This document shows, piece by piece, positions 10,327 through 22,126 of a DNA stretch of 64,000 nucleotides. Made by a program: the position numbers and the translations under genes. Below the pieces are notes generated by a model that worked only from the letters and a program-made list of their open reading frames with translations, was not told where the DNA came from and did not search any database. Source of the DNA: Rugalucina vietnamica (Eukaryota > Mollusca > Bivalvia > Lucinida > Lucinidae); the NCBI GenBank assembly GCA_964017185.1, contig OZ024870.1, positions 54,872,312 through 54,936,311 of the forward strand, read 5' to 3'. Every line of letters begins with the position of its first letter. Within the stretch, counting starts at the first letter, position 1.

Positions 10327-12306
10327 TAGCTCACCTGAGCCGAAGGCTCACAGATGAGCTTATAGTATACCCATGCTCCAGCGTCCGTCCGTCGTCGTCC
10401 GTCGTCCGTCCGTCCGTCCGTCGTCCACAATTTCAAAGATCTTCTCCTCTGAAACTGCTTGGCCAATCAAAGCCAAACTTCATGTGGAGCATCCTTAGGA
10501 AGGGGGAACGAAAGTTTATATAAATGGTTCAGGTCACATGACCAAGATGGCCGCCATGGCTATAAATAGCAAAAACCTTTAAAAATCTTCTTCTCCAGAA
10601 CCAGTGGGCCGATTTCCATGAAACTTGGTATGTAGCATTGGGGACGCAGGCCCATCATAGTTTATAAAAATCATGACCCTAGGATGACCTTGACCTATTT
10701 TACGGCAAGGTCAACTTAGGTCGCCAATGCATTTGAATGGGAAAAAATGGTAAAATGCTATTTAATGGGTAAAACTTACTGGGAATAGGCAAATGGACAG
10801 AAGATTAATGTTAATGGAAAATTTTACCCCTGGGGGGATGTCTGCCCCTGCCCTGGGGCTATATACATGTATATGACCATAATATTCAAACATCTTCTTC
10901 TCTGAAACCGCTAGGCCAATCAAAGCCAAACTTCATGTGGAGCATCCTTGGGAAGGGGGAAAGAAAGTTTATATAAATGGTCAAGGTCACATGACCAAGA
11001 TGGCCACCATGGCTATAAATAGCAAAAACGTTTAAAAATCTTCTTCTTCAGAACCAGAAGGCCTATGATTTTGAAACTTGGTGTGAAGCATCTGGGAATG
11101 GAGCTCTACAAAGTTTATATAAATCATGACCCTGGGATGACCTTGACTTATTTTACGGCAAGGTCAACTTAGGTCTCCCATGCATTGGAATGGGGAAAAC
11201 TAGGAAAATGTAATTAAATGGCAGAAAACTTGCTAGAAATGAGCAAATGGACAGAAGATTTATGTTTAAGAAAATATTTTGGGCCCAGGAGGTTGTCTGC
11301 CCCTGCCCCGGGGCTATATACATGTATATGACCATAATATTGAAACATCTTCTTCTCTGAAACTGCTAGGCCAATCAAAGCAAAACTTATTGTGGAGCAT
11401 TCTTAAGAAGAGGGAATGAAAGTTTATATAAATGGTCAAGGTCACATGACCAAGATGGCCGCCATGGCTATAAATAGCAAAAACGTTTAAAAATCTTCTT
11501 CTTCAGAACCAGAAGGCCTTTGATTTTGAAACTTGGTATGAAGCATCTGGGAATGGAGCTTTACAAAGTTTGTATAAATCATGACCCTGGGATGACCTTG
11601 ACTTATTTTACGGCAAGGTCAACTTAGGTCGCCCATGCATTTGAATGGGATAAAATAGGAAAATGTCATTTAATGGCAGAAAACTTTCTAGGAATGAGCA
11701 AATGAACAGAAGATTTATGCTTATGAAAAAACTCTAGGCCTAGGGGCTGTCTGCCCCTGCCCTGGAGCTATATATACATGTAGATGACCATAATATTCAA
11801 ACAGCTTTTTCTCAGAAACTGCTTAGCCAATCTAAGCCAAACTTTATGTGGAGCATCCTTAGGAAGAGGAAAGAAAATTTATATAAATGGTCAAGGTTAC
11901 ATGACCAAGATGGCCGCCATGGTTATAATTAGCAAAATTTTTTAAAAATCTTCTTCTTCAGAACCAGAAGGCCTATGATTTTGAAACTTGGCATGAAGCA
12001 TTAAGGAACGGAGGTCTACAAAATTTGTATAAATCATGACACTGGGATGACCTTGACCTATTTCACGGCAAGGTCAACTTAGATCGCCCATGCATTTGAA
12101 TGGAGAAAATTGTTAAAATGTCATTTGAAGGACAAAACTTGCAGTTAATTGGCAAATGGACTGAATTTTTATGATTTGAAAAAGTTCTGACCCTGCCCTA
12201 GGGTTATATACATGCATTGTACCATTCTAGTCTAACAAGTTTATTGGTACATGTATATATCTCAGGTCTCAGGTGAGCGTTTACAGGACCATTGGTCCTC
12301 TGGTTT
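10327..12306 (+). mobile_element. Tandem-core element ('CACCTGAGCCGAAGGCTCA' type)
   Basis: The left end is TAGCTCACCTGAGCCGAAGG, followed by a CGTC-rich stretch (10381-10430). Four direct repeats of about 455 bp start near 10432, 10887, 11341 and 11797, each with CAAGATGGCCGCCATGG and GATGACCTTGAC. The end is TCTCAGGTGAGCG, then a hairpin AGGACC-ATT-GGTCCT followed by CTGG. A hairpin plus CTRR is how Helitron 3' ends look, and tandem cores flanked by fixed ends are known in bivalve Helitron-derived elements; a 5' TC end is not evident here. Confidence 0.7.
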
Positions 12307-12927
12307 ATTTTTCATATTCTTATTTTTATTATCAACGTAAACTTTATTTCACTCAAGTGTTAGGTGTGTACTACTTACTTTTTTTCATATGTAATCGATT
12401 TTTCGAAGTTTCGTAATCAAACTGTGTATCTAATATTTTGAAAGTAGGTGCTTTGTGGACCGTATTCAAAAATGAAAGCTCCCATTTACCCCAGATTTTT
12501 TCTTTGTCGGCATTTGTTCAAAGGTACTACATGCGGCCATCAGCGCGTCTGACCGATCTTCCAAATCTGCTACATGTATTTTCTCATCCCTCTCCAAAGC
12601 TGCAGATAGCACATTTTGCTGAAATTAGGGACATGTACAAGATGCTATAAGAAGTTCAGACATTGCATGTCGTACCATAACTTCACAAAGAATAATCAGC
12701 CAATTTAAAAAGATCTTTTATGGTGGTTGTACATGTATTTTTATTTGTTTTCATACCCCATTTTAATATCAGTATATAGATTCTCAATATAAAACAAGGA
12801 AAGTAAAAGTACTTTATGTGAATGATACTACCCTGAACATCATCATATCAATTCTTTTCAGATAGTTTGGAACACATTAACTTATATCGGATGAAAACAC
12901 TTGATGTTTTAATCGAAAAGACATGCA

Positions 12928-13015
<88 letters not shown>

Positions 13016-14159
13016 TAGGGGTTAGGCGTAATCAAGATCTCACTGAAACAAAACATTAAGCAAAATACAAACCTAAAACCATTCATATTATGTATTATAT
13101 TCATACACCTGGACAGACTCAGAACAGAGCGTTTAACCAGTAATTCAGATGGTCAATCGGTAGTTTATAAGCTTTGCCCGAAGGCACAAGCAGCCCATCT
13201 ATTTCTCAGGGTTCCATTTGGCGAGGACTCTTTATGAATAGTGTGGTTGAAAACATCATAAATTGAATTGAATCGGATAAAAATGTAGGAGCGTAACTGA
13301 AATGGACACTGTAAATAACAGCTATAACTCAAGGTTCAGTTTCAGGAACAGCATACTGCTTATTATGTTCTGGTCCAAAATACGGAAGAAGTGTCATCGT
13401 AAGTGTGTTTAGAGTGTGGCACAACATATATGATAGCATTAGATCAGAAAAATGAAAATCCCCATGCATTTTTAAGTTTAAAAATTATTTTACCTATACA
13501 CCCTTGTAGTTTTGTCCGATTTAAAAATGGGAATTCCATTGCATTTTAGAAAAGCAGGCAATGATGACAGAAATAAGCACGAAAATACTCCTGACAATAT
13601 TTGTGTTTTCAGAATGACCCCACTAGTATTGCAAGTCAAAATATTTCTTATACAAGCAGTGGTGAAACCCCCACATTTTGCCTCTTTAACCTTCAGCTCA
13701 ATGGAGGGGTAGCTAATTACCATAGATGTTTCTTAAATATAACAACGGATTGTCCATTATATTTTACTATGCACTCTTTTAAGATTACAATAGCAGGATT
13801 TGTTTTACTGTATGAAATGGAATTGCAAAAACAAGAGTCACGAGTGCGCCATTGGAACTTACTTTACACCCTGCATGTCTAATTTTCTATACGTAACTGT
13901 TGTGAATCTGCTTCTTTAAAAAGACACGATTTTCTTTCATTGGTTCCAGATCTATTCATAGAAACATATCTAGGACAGGACTGAGCAGGCGGTTTTCACG
14001 CTTGATACACTATGTTTACTATTTTCATATAAGTTCCTTAAAAGTATCGGGTTTCACGTGAAAATTCGAAGACGCAGTCAGTCAATCATTTCTGACTGAG
14101 AATGCAGATGCATAAATTCAAAAACAGCTATGTACTGTATAATTTAACCACAGTTGTGC
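12307..14159. other. No gene seen, contains the microsatellite
   Basis: Overlapping ORFs at 13490-13882 (up to 93 residues) in several frames show no recognisable domain. Confidence 0.5.
12931..13014. repeat. (TC)n(TG)n microsatellite
   Basis: About 24 TC repeats directly followed by about 17 TG repeats. The 75-residue antisense ORF across it is an effect of the repeat. Confidence 0.95.
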
Positions 14160-14476
14160 CCTGACATGAAGTTGGGACTGGGGTGATCGTAATCAGTAAT
14201 TGTAATTAACTGTAAATACAATTTTCACAGTAATCACAAGTAATTGTAATCAAGATTTTGCTCAAATACGTATAATGTAATGACTGCAATTACTGATATT
14301 ATTTAAGTTGCAATCATAATTACTTTCTAATACTTTTAAATGCATAGAAAAGTCAGCAATCACTAGAAACTAAAAGGTACATTTTTAAAGAGGAAAAAAA
14401 AAATATTTGTAAAACTTTTTCTACAATGATAATCGATGAAAGTATAAAAGAATCTATGATAGGGTTGAGGCCGAGA

Positions 14477-14581
14477 CAAGGAAATCTCAGGCAAGTTTTC
14501 AGATTATTGAAGCCTCATCCGAGGCTCTGCCGATGGATGAGACCCGAATAATCTGAAAACGAGCCTGAGATTTCCTTGTTG
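14477..14581. repeat. Hairpin element
   Basis: AAGGAAATCTCAGGC...TTTTCAGATTATT is mirrored by AATAATCTGAAAACGAGCCT GAGATTTCCTT (split here). Loop about 35 bp with its own GAGGCT/AGCCTC pairing. Confidence 0.65.
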
Positions 14582-15303
14582 AGGCTTCAACAACATTATT
14601 GATTATTTTCTCACCCACCTTTTAAAACATTTTGACTCTGAATAGGCTTCAAGTTCTGTTCAGTCAGCCATTTTGTTTGGACATAAAACAATATGCAAAT
14701 TAGCCAGTGAAACAAATAAAAATAATTTTGTATTTGCACTCATCTTAAAAAAATATTAAATCATCATTTTGTTTTATTCACAAAATTCCCGGCAAAATTA
14801 AATTTTTAGATGGGAGCAGCAGACTACAATTACTCTTTATATCTTCTTGAAATTAACACCTGCTAGGCCTTTTTGTCACTGACAGTTGACACCTAGCTCA
14901 TCACTTCCTTATATGGAAGTAAGCATGAGGTGTACATTTCTATTAGCTAAATACAGAAATGTTTGACATTTTGAGACAGCTGAAATTGTACTAATACTGA
15001 GACAGAAATATCTCAGACAGGCACACAAAGGGATATGCTTGTCTGGTGGGTGTGAAAATGTACAAAACTATCATTTTCATTTTCTACATTTCCATCTGAA
15101 TCTAGAATGAAGCATGCACGAGTGTTCTGCTGAATGACTTCAGATGTTGTTAAGGTTGAGACCCCCCCCCCCCCCCGCTCCCCAAGTGATCTGTTTAAGA
15201 ATCAAGAGCAAAATAAGCAAGAATTTTTAGTTAAAATGACATTTTACTGTGTTTTTGCCTTGCATTAGAGATACAAATAGCCAGTTCATGTGAGAAATAC
15301 ATA

Positions 15304-15539
15304 TGAGCCGCCTCATGGGAAAACCAACAATCTGTATAGGCGAAAACAAAGGCGCAGATCAGCTTCGCGGTAACCGCGAAGCTGATCAGCGCCTTTGTTT
15401 TCGCTACTCGGGTAGTACAATTCCTCTTCTACTTAAATCCGAAATTTCAAGCTTCTAGCTCTTTTCTGTTACTGTGCAGGCCCGTTTGTGTCAGACCTGT
15501 TCGAAAACCACATTGTTGGTTTTCCCACGAGGCGGCTCA
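15304..15539. mobile_element. Palindromic MITE family A, full copy
   Basis: Nearly identical to 5937-6172, including the internal hairpin. Flanked by a palindromic CATATG context, so the target duplication (TA, ATAT or CATATG) is ambiguous. Lies inside the larger repeat region 14160-15965. Confidence 0.8.
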
Positions 15540-16379
15540 TATGTAACCTGTTTTCAGCTTTGCCGAGATTATGACAAAGATGGATTTACTTACGAAGTTG
15601 CTAGTTGTGAATGTTTATTTCTATCAAAACACTTATTTCGTATAAATGTCAAATGGTAGTTTCAGTTTTAGACTCTACTGGAAATATAAAAGCTGAGAGC
15701 AAACGGTATGCATGATGGATATTAAGGAACGAATGTTGATCATGTGAGCTTATAGCATAAACTGGCATCTCTTGCAATGCCCGTTATTTTATTTGAAACG
15801 TATTATTGAAATTGTTATTACAAGTATTACTTTTCTAAATAATTTTAATTGTAATCATAACATTTCTACAAGTCTTATAATTGTAATGCATTTATAATCA
15901 TTCATCACTGAAAGTAGCTGTACTGTGTTTGAATACTTTTCAAAGTATTTGGCCCCAGCCCTGATAATGAAGAAACCAACAGGAATCTAAGTGTGAATGT
16001 GTTTATATGGGAGTTTCTCTATTCATCAAAGAAATCCGGTTATCCTTTTTCCAAAAGGTGACGGAAAAACACACTTACTAAAGTATATTTTGTATCGTCT
16101 ACATCTGCTCTAAGCTTTGATATTGCATCTGGTTTTCTAGAATGCTGAATTCACATTTTAATGGAACATTGAATTTCATATTAGATTTGAACTATACAGT
16201 TATCCAAGTCAAAATCAGAAAATGGTATACTGGACACAACACTTATACAGCTCTGTTTCTTATCATCATAACATCCACAAACATAGTAATGGTGGCATCA
16301 GAAGAACAGAATGCAAAGATACAAGTATAAACACACAACTCCGTATGAAAACAAATAAAAATGCATGTACAACCACCAC

Positions 16380-17350
16380 AAGTAGACAGGTGGACTTGTG
16401 GGCAGGAAGACATGGAGGTTGGAAACAGAATGATGGGTAGACGATGAAGCAGGGAAACTATAGACAGGTAGACAGTAAGAGTCAGTCTGTCTACCTGCCC
16501 GTCGTTAACGTGTCTTGTCATTTTCACGTCCACAGGGAAATTGGAAACTGTACACCGAAAGACCAGTAGACAGGACAGGTAAATAGCTACATGTATTAGG
16601 AGACAGGTGGTTAGGGATACTCGAACACATAAAGACAAGTGAACATGTAGACAGGTGGCAGGTATACAGATGGACAAATAGTCAAGTGGGCAGGAAGACA
16701 GTAAAACCGGAAACATGTCCACCGTCCATTGTCTTTTCGCTAATAAATTTACTTTAATTTAATAACAAATTGACAAGGAAAATAAAAATATAAACAGAAA
16801 GTTCAGTAGGCATAAGGAAAGGTAGACAGGTGGACATGCGTTGCAATTATGTCCCTCCCGAATAGAAAGTCAGGGGAGACTGTAAACAGAAAGACGGGTA
16901 GACAGTTGGACGGGTAGACTGGTAGACAAAGACACAGGTAAGTTGGACAAGGAATTGTGGAGAGTCAGGTAGATAGGTAGACATGTGGTCATGTAGATAG
17001 TTGAAAACGAATACTGGGTAGGATGAACAGAATGACGAGAGGACAGGTTTGCATGTGGATATGCGAATATGCAGACTTGAAAACTGTAAGCAGAAATACG
17101 GCTACACAGGACGACAGAACACATTATACCACTTGGGCAGGCCGATAACTGGACAGGCAGACAGATTGACAGGAAACTGGAAACCTGTCTACTTGACCAC
17201 CCGTCCATCGTCCACGTGTTTCCTTATTTGTTATTTATATATGAGTGAAGAAAAAAAAACAACTGTAAACAGAAAGACCGATGGACAGGAGGGCAGGTGG
17301 TCACTGACACCGTGACGAAGAAGACAGATGCGCAACTAAACAGACAGACA
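16380..17350. repeat. Degenerate GACA/AGGT array
   Basis: Dense AGACAGGTAGACAG- and GGACAGG-type words, interspersed with recurring ACTGTAAACAGAAAGACC and ACCGTCCATCGTC phrases every 150-350 bp. The 159- and 112-residue antisense ORFs here are low-complexity and an effect of the array. Confidence 0.55.
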
Positions 17351-17712
17351 CAGGGACTGTAAATCAGGGAAATCGAAACCCTTCTACATTATCACATGTC
17401 TAGTTTGTTTACCTGTTCAACTTCCTACCCGCCCGCATGTCCTCTGGTTACATGTAAACAATAATAACATAATAAACATTTGATTGTAGTATTTTTTTAA
17501 AGTTTTATTCAATTAATCAAATTAATCATCTATAAATATTTGTGGTTTTTAAACGATCTATTTGTCGTATCTCGTATTCTTATATTGTCCCTCTGCACAT
17601 TGCTATGGTAACATGTAGAATGAAACATTTGTACTGGATTTTTAAAAACGACGAACGGATGTATTCCAAATGCGCGAGATCCGAATTAAAACTTCTTCCG
17701 AATGGACTTCCG

Positions 17713-17800
17713 ATGTCGCACTTTCATTTGGCGGACTGTCCGTATAGGTTGAACAATGTCGCACTTTCATTTTGCGGACTGTCCGTATAGGTTGAACAAT
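17713..17800. repeat. 43-bp tandem duplication
   Basis: ATGTCGCACTTTCATTTGGC... ending GGTTGAACA is repeated once, with one length difference in a T run. Confidence 0.7.
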
Positions 17801-18118
17801 ATCTGCTATCCATTTACATGTTTCAAGTACCCAGCGTTATGAAAGATGAAGATTGTTACCTGATGTACTTGCGATGACGTCATGATAATCAGTAAAAAAG
17901 TATATAACCACACCCGAATCCAGATCAAAAAGGCCAATTCCGACTCTCGATTTAACATTTTAACATTCTTTGTGAATAGATATCAAGTGTTAATGATATA
18001 TTGCATCGTCGCTCTTATGTTTTATTTGATTTTCATCTTATAGATTAGAAACAGTGTTCTCGTGTAAATTTTTCTAAATTACAGTACAAAAGTCTGACTT
18101 TCGTAGCCGGATTTAAAA

Positions 18119-18164
18119 GGGCAACTGATGAGGGTTCATTACCCGAAACTGCGCAATATAGTCC
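18119..18164 (+). ncRNA. Hammerhead ribozyme, degraded copy
   Basis: CTGATGA, helix II GGGT/ACCC and GAAA are intact. Helix I has an A-A mismatch (GGGCAA against TAGTCC) and helix III a C-A mismatch (GAAACTGCGCAATA). Confidence 0.75.
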
Positions 18165-18492
18165 ATACTTTCTCCCTTTGAATGTTTTACTGCTTCCAAA
18201 GGATCAAACTTTTATATTTTATTTGCTATTACAGCAGCTTGTGTTGTGCCGTGTGGCGGCCCTAAAAAGACTCCCCGTACATCACCCATAGTGCAGATTG
18301 TATTTTCATTTAGGTCCTTTGAGATCAGTTAAGATATTCAGAGTGTTCAAAACACTCACGTTTAGAAACATACTTCTAAGCAATGTTTAAAATATTTGAC
18401 CCCGTTTTGGAATGTCTCTTTGATTTAGACTTCTCGTGTAAATTTTTCGAAATTACAGTACAAAAGTCTGGCTTTCGTTGCCTGATTTAAAA

Positions 18493-18538
18493 GGGCTACT
18501 GATGAGGGATCATTACCCGATATTGCGCAATATAGTCC
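18493..18538 (+). ncRNA. Hammerhead ribozyme, core-mutated copy
   Basis: Helix I GGGCTA/TAGTCC and CTGATGA are intact, but the second core element reads GATA instead of GAAA, a change expected to kill catalysis. Helix II is GGGA/ACCC with one mismatch. Confidence 0.75.
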
Positions 18539-18639
18539 ATACTTTCTTCCTTTGAATGTTTTACTGCTTCCAAAGGATCAAACTTTTATATTTTATTGGT
18601 AAAACACCCCCCACACACACACAATAAAGATTTCTACTG

Positions 18640-18763
18640 AGTACCCACAATCTATGTTGGAGCAAAAAATAAAAAATAGGTATACCCCTGCAAACCACAT
18701 TGTCACTGTATCAAAGTGGGGTTTAAGGGGGTATACATTTCAAGGACACGTTTTCCTAATGAC
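18640..18763. mobile_element. MITE family B, half copy
   Basis: Starts at the centre (GAGTACCCACAATCTATG) and runs through GTATACCCCTGCAAACC to GGACACGTTTTCCTAATG. Truncated at the palindrome centre, like the 9.2-kb copy but with the opposite half kept. Confidence 0.65.
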
Positions 18764-18880
18764 AGTGTGACAGGCAAAATAAAAAGAATCGCGGCAGAGT
18801 AGTCTTGGAACAGGCAGTAAAGAAATGACTGGATGGATTAAATCGATTTAACGCCTCTACCCCACCCCCATCCTCGCACT

Positions 18881-19152
18881 CATTACGAAAACAAGTCCAT
18901 GCAATATACAGAGATTTTGTAAGTTGTAAAAAATAAAAATTTCAGTAGACATTTTTTGATTTTTTTCCTAATTTTTCTCAAAACATAGATTGTGGGTACA
19001 CGTTAGAACCGCCTCGCCGAGGCGGTTCTAACGAGTACCCACAATTTATGTTTTGGAGCAAAAATAAGAAAAATAGGTATACCCCTGCATACCCCAGTTT
19101 TTCTATTTAAAAGTGGGGTTCAAGGGGGTATACGTTTCATGGACATGTTTTC
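18881..19152. mobile_element. MITE family B, full copy with perfect central palindrome
   Basis: TIRs CATTACGAAAACAAGTCCATG and CATGGACATGTTTTCC. Central palindrome GTTAGAACCGCCTCGCCGAGGCGGTTCTAAC (18998-19032, shown in part). The 10-mer TCCTCGCACT occurs on both sides (18871-18880, 19151-19160). Confidence 0.78.
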
Positions 19153-19429
19153 CTCGCACTTACGCCATTGATACTGAATACAGCCACACCTCAAAATGGC
19201 GTCATAACAAATCTGTGATGTCACTTCCTGTTTTCTTCTGCAACTAGCAATCCTGGAAATGGATAAATGCAATTTTCAAACGTTCTCGAGCCTTAATTCT
19301 CTCATAAAATGGATAAAATGTGGATGAAGCCGCCATAATTATCTAAATCATTAAGAGAGCTTGTTTAAAATGGACAGCATTTGCTGAAAAATGCATAATT
19401 TATTCCAAAATGGAAAGTGTCATGTAAAA

Positions 19430-20009
19430 AGGCCTAGGGAATTTAAGGCCTGATTTCGGCCTCATGTGTTGGTAAAAAATTGAATTTTGGAATTTTTAGG
19501 AGAAAAGTATTGCAAATAGCGGGTATATGGCCCTGCTTATAAATTCAAACACAACTATCACATTTATATTACACATGTTGCCATGGCAACGCTCCAAAAA
19601 GCATGGAAATACCACTTTTTGCAATTTTGGGTCTATTTTTCACCATTCAACATCATTTTCAACTACCGGCCCACGCGACGAACACTTTCTTATTATGAAA
19701 TAATTATGAAGTATCATCCAGAGATATAGTATACTAAGTATCATTTTGTTCGTCGTGTGGGCTGGCACTTAAAATTAAAAAATGTGTTCAGAAATGGTCA
19801 AAAATAGACCAAAAAGTGCAAAATGTGCTGTATCTATGGTTCTTCTGGGCGTTGCCATGGCAACGCTTGTAGGATAAATGAAGTACTTGTCCTTGTTTGT
19901 AATAGAGGAGACATATGACTGTTTTAAGGAATAGTTTTCTCACCTAAATTCCAAAATTTATTTTTAGCAAAATCTGAGGCCAAAATCAGGCGTTAAATGT
20001 CCTAGTCCT
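19430..20009. mobile_element. Foldback element with palindromic RFX-type X-boxes
   Basis: Ends AGGCCTAGGGAATTTAAGGCC and GGCGTTAAATGTCCTAGTCCT are inverted copies, and similarity runs through most of the 580 bp. Each arm holds GTTGCCATGGCAAC (19577-19590 and 19851-19864), the perfect palindromic form of the RFX X-box. Inner arms carry CCCACGCGACGAAC and GTTCGTCGTGTGGG. Confidence 0.75.
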
Positions 20010-20278
20010 TTCCCATAATGTACCCGATACAATGCCTGTTTTCTGTTTATTTCATTTGTACATCCTGTAATGTAATTAATCAATTGCTGCAAATTGCATT
20101 CAAAAACATTTATTCAGTCAAAAGTTATGTCAAAACTCAATTTGAGGTTTTTGCAGAAGGTCTATGGAAAAAATTAGCTGGGGCTTATTTTGTTTTGAAA
20201 AGTTTATATGTTTTTCGATTGATACAGCACGGATTGTTTCATTAGAACTAAGAGAATCCAACTTTTAAATTAACTGAT

Positions 20279-20945
20279 GGACATTAAATACTGGAGCATA
20301 TTTCAATAACATGTCACGTGTCGCACAAATGTTCCTGAGACATGCAATTTGAGAAGATCCTGTCAAGAAACTTTAGTTCCCCAAGAAAACGTGATAGACA
20401 AGAAAATTATTATTGTCGTGCATCCTAGCATGCTTGAATATGACACATGTCTTTGAAATGGGCGTGGTCGGTCGTCTTCACTTTCTCGCATTGCTGATTG
20501 TTATAATGTATCATCTGCTGTGGGCGCATGCAAGGGCTTTGAATGAGCCGCTTAGTGACAAAACAAGAAAATGTCAATCATGTCAAGTAACGACCATCCA
20601 AGGCGTTTTTGCATTTTTACGACTGAGGAGTCTTGTGAAGCTATACTGACCACCCTGATTAGATCTTGTTATATCGGTTCGACACTCGTGTTATTATGAG
20701 TATTAACCTTCCGCAAAATTTTATTTACTGTTTAAGTTATGCCACATCTCAAATGATGATGGTAGCATTATGGGCTTTTATAGTTTCGTTCAAAATGACG
20801 TTTCTAATTTTCGTACTAATTCTCGCAGTGACAGGGGAATCTGGTAATCGGCATATTTCGCGTTCGTGGTTTAATATGGTAATTAGTACTTAGAAAATGA
20901 ACTGTCAAGAATACTTCATTCTGTTCGCATATTTCCTTGAAAAGT
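20279..20945. repeat. Duplicated segment lacking the 1.48-kb element
   Basis: Continuous counterpart of 1370-1855 plus 3339-3500. Ends with AAAATGAACTGTCAAGAAT in both. ORFs here are short and not conserved in frame between the copies, so I do not call a gene. Confidence 0.7.
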
Positions 20946-20988
20946 TATACTGACTGAGAAACTTTGGTCAAGTCGTCACTTTCTTGAA

Positions 20989-21234
20989 TGGGCCTGTGCA
21001 CGAGAAAAGCAATTTGCATTTGGGATTCCGACCAGGTCTGACACAAACCAGGCTGTACAGTCACAGAAGATGGTTAGAGGCTAGAAATTTTGGATTTAGA
21101 AGTTAGAGAAATTGTACTATCCTTGTAGCAAAAACAAAGGCGCTGATCAGTTTTGCAGTTACATGTACTGCGAAGCTGATCTGCGCCTTTGTTTTCGCCT
21201 ATGCATATTATTGGGTTTCCCATGCGGCGGCTTA
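20989..21234. mobile_element. Palindromic MITE family A, reverse-orientation copy
   Basis: Ends GGGCCTGTGCACGAGAAAAG and GGTTTCCCATGCGGCGGCTTA, with internal AGGCGCTGATCAGTTTTGCA hairpin. More diverged than the full copies. Confidence 0.7.
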
Positions 21235-21928
21235 AATTACATGTAATTATCCACATTTCTTTACAGTTTCAGTATTCTTTATTTGATCAGAAAATTTAAT
21301 TGGACGTTTGAATATCTGTAGATTTAAAAGACGGTCAAAAGCTCCATAGAGCATTTAAATAAACTTTTTCATAAGTTGCAAGAAAAGAAAAAAAAAATGA
21401 CAAAACATTTTTGAATATGCCAGACGTTCCAAAATCGACGTTGACCAATGGATCATAATTCAATATGAATGGGTCTTTTGATAAGGCCTGTGTTTTCAGT
21501 CCCTTTAGATAACAACTTTAGGTTTTAGATCATCGGAATATGACAGACGTTCCAAATACTGAGAAGGATCTAAATTCAATACAAAATGGTCGATTGATTT
21601 ACGATATATTGATAATATTTTGGTCAAGTATAATTTATACCAATCTCAAAAAGGCACGTACAAAAACATAATACAACCATGAACAGATGGCGTAGCAGAC
21701 TGGAACTATTTCTGGTAAAATCATTTTGTAATTGATTTTGCCATTTTGACATTGTTTCTTTCAAAGTTACTTTCCACAAGATACGCCGCATTTGTTAATT
21801 AATGAAATGAATATTTTCTTCTAATTAGCCAAACCTTAATTTGGTGTGATTTTGATGATTAATACTGGATCAGAATGATCCGTTCTATTCTAAATAACAG
21901 CAGAAGCCTTTGGTCTGTTTGAGGCAGA

Positions 21929-22126
21929 TGTAACGAGAGCCGAGCCACAGCAAACTCCGTAGGTGGAAAAGCATGCTCCTCCACCAAGGGTGGTTTACTG
22001 CGCTATATAGTCAACACTAACTCGCTTCACAAAGTTTCAAGTTTCTAATTTGCATATTACTAGCACTCCCGATGCCGCTAATACGTTGCACCAACGTATT
22101 CTAGCAAGGGAGGCTATCCCGTCACA
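21929..22126 (-). mobile_element. Solo LTR of the TRIM family
   Basis: Reverse-complement copy of the 200-bp LTR: TGTAACGAGAGCCGAGCCAC at one end, CTATCCCGTCACA at the other, with the same TATATAG and AGCATGC landmarks. No primer site or second LTR is attached. Flanks CAGA/AAGA are only a near match, so the target duplication has decayed or been lost by recombination. Confidence 0.8.

Larger units (their letters stand above)
14160..15965. repeat. GTAATTGTAATC-rich element with nested insertions
   Basis: Left part (14180-14340) and right part (15790-15930) are both degenerate TAATTGTAATCA repeats in inverted relation; the ends GGGACTGGGGTGATCG and TTTGGCCCCAGCCCTGA look like decayed inverted ends. 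Inside are the hairpin at 14477-14581 and MITE A at 15304-15539, plus a poly-C run near 15163. Confidence 0.45.
18057..18597 (+). mobile_element. Retrozyme-like array, about 1.45 units of 374 bp
   Basis: Starts within the CTCGTGTAAATTTTTC segment and ends in ACTTTTATATTTTATTGG. Two hammerhead motifs start 374 bp apart (18119, 18493), the same period as the 26-kb array. The whole unit is alignable by eye to that array, including TGTGCCGTGTGGCGGCCCTA. Both ribozymes carry core or stem changes, so this is an older copy. Confidence 0.75.

Noticed and set aside
10432..12230. CRISPR-like array
   Set aside because: Repeats are about 455 bp, contiguous without spacers, in animal DNA.
12877..13104. 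75-residue ORF
   Set aside because: Translation of the TC/TG microsatellite.
16243..16722. 159-residue antisense ORF
   Set aside because: Lies in the GACA/AGGT array; composition follows the repeat and no domain is visible.
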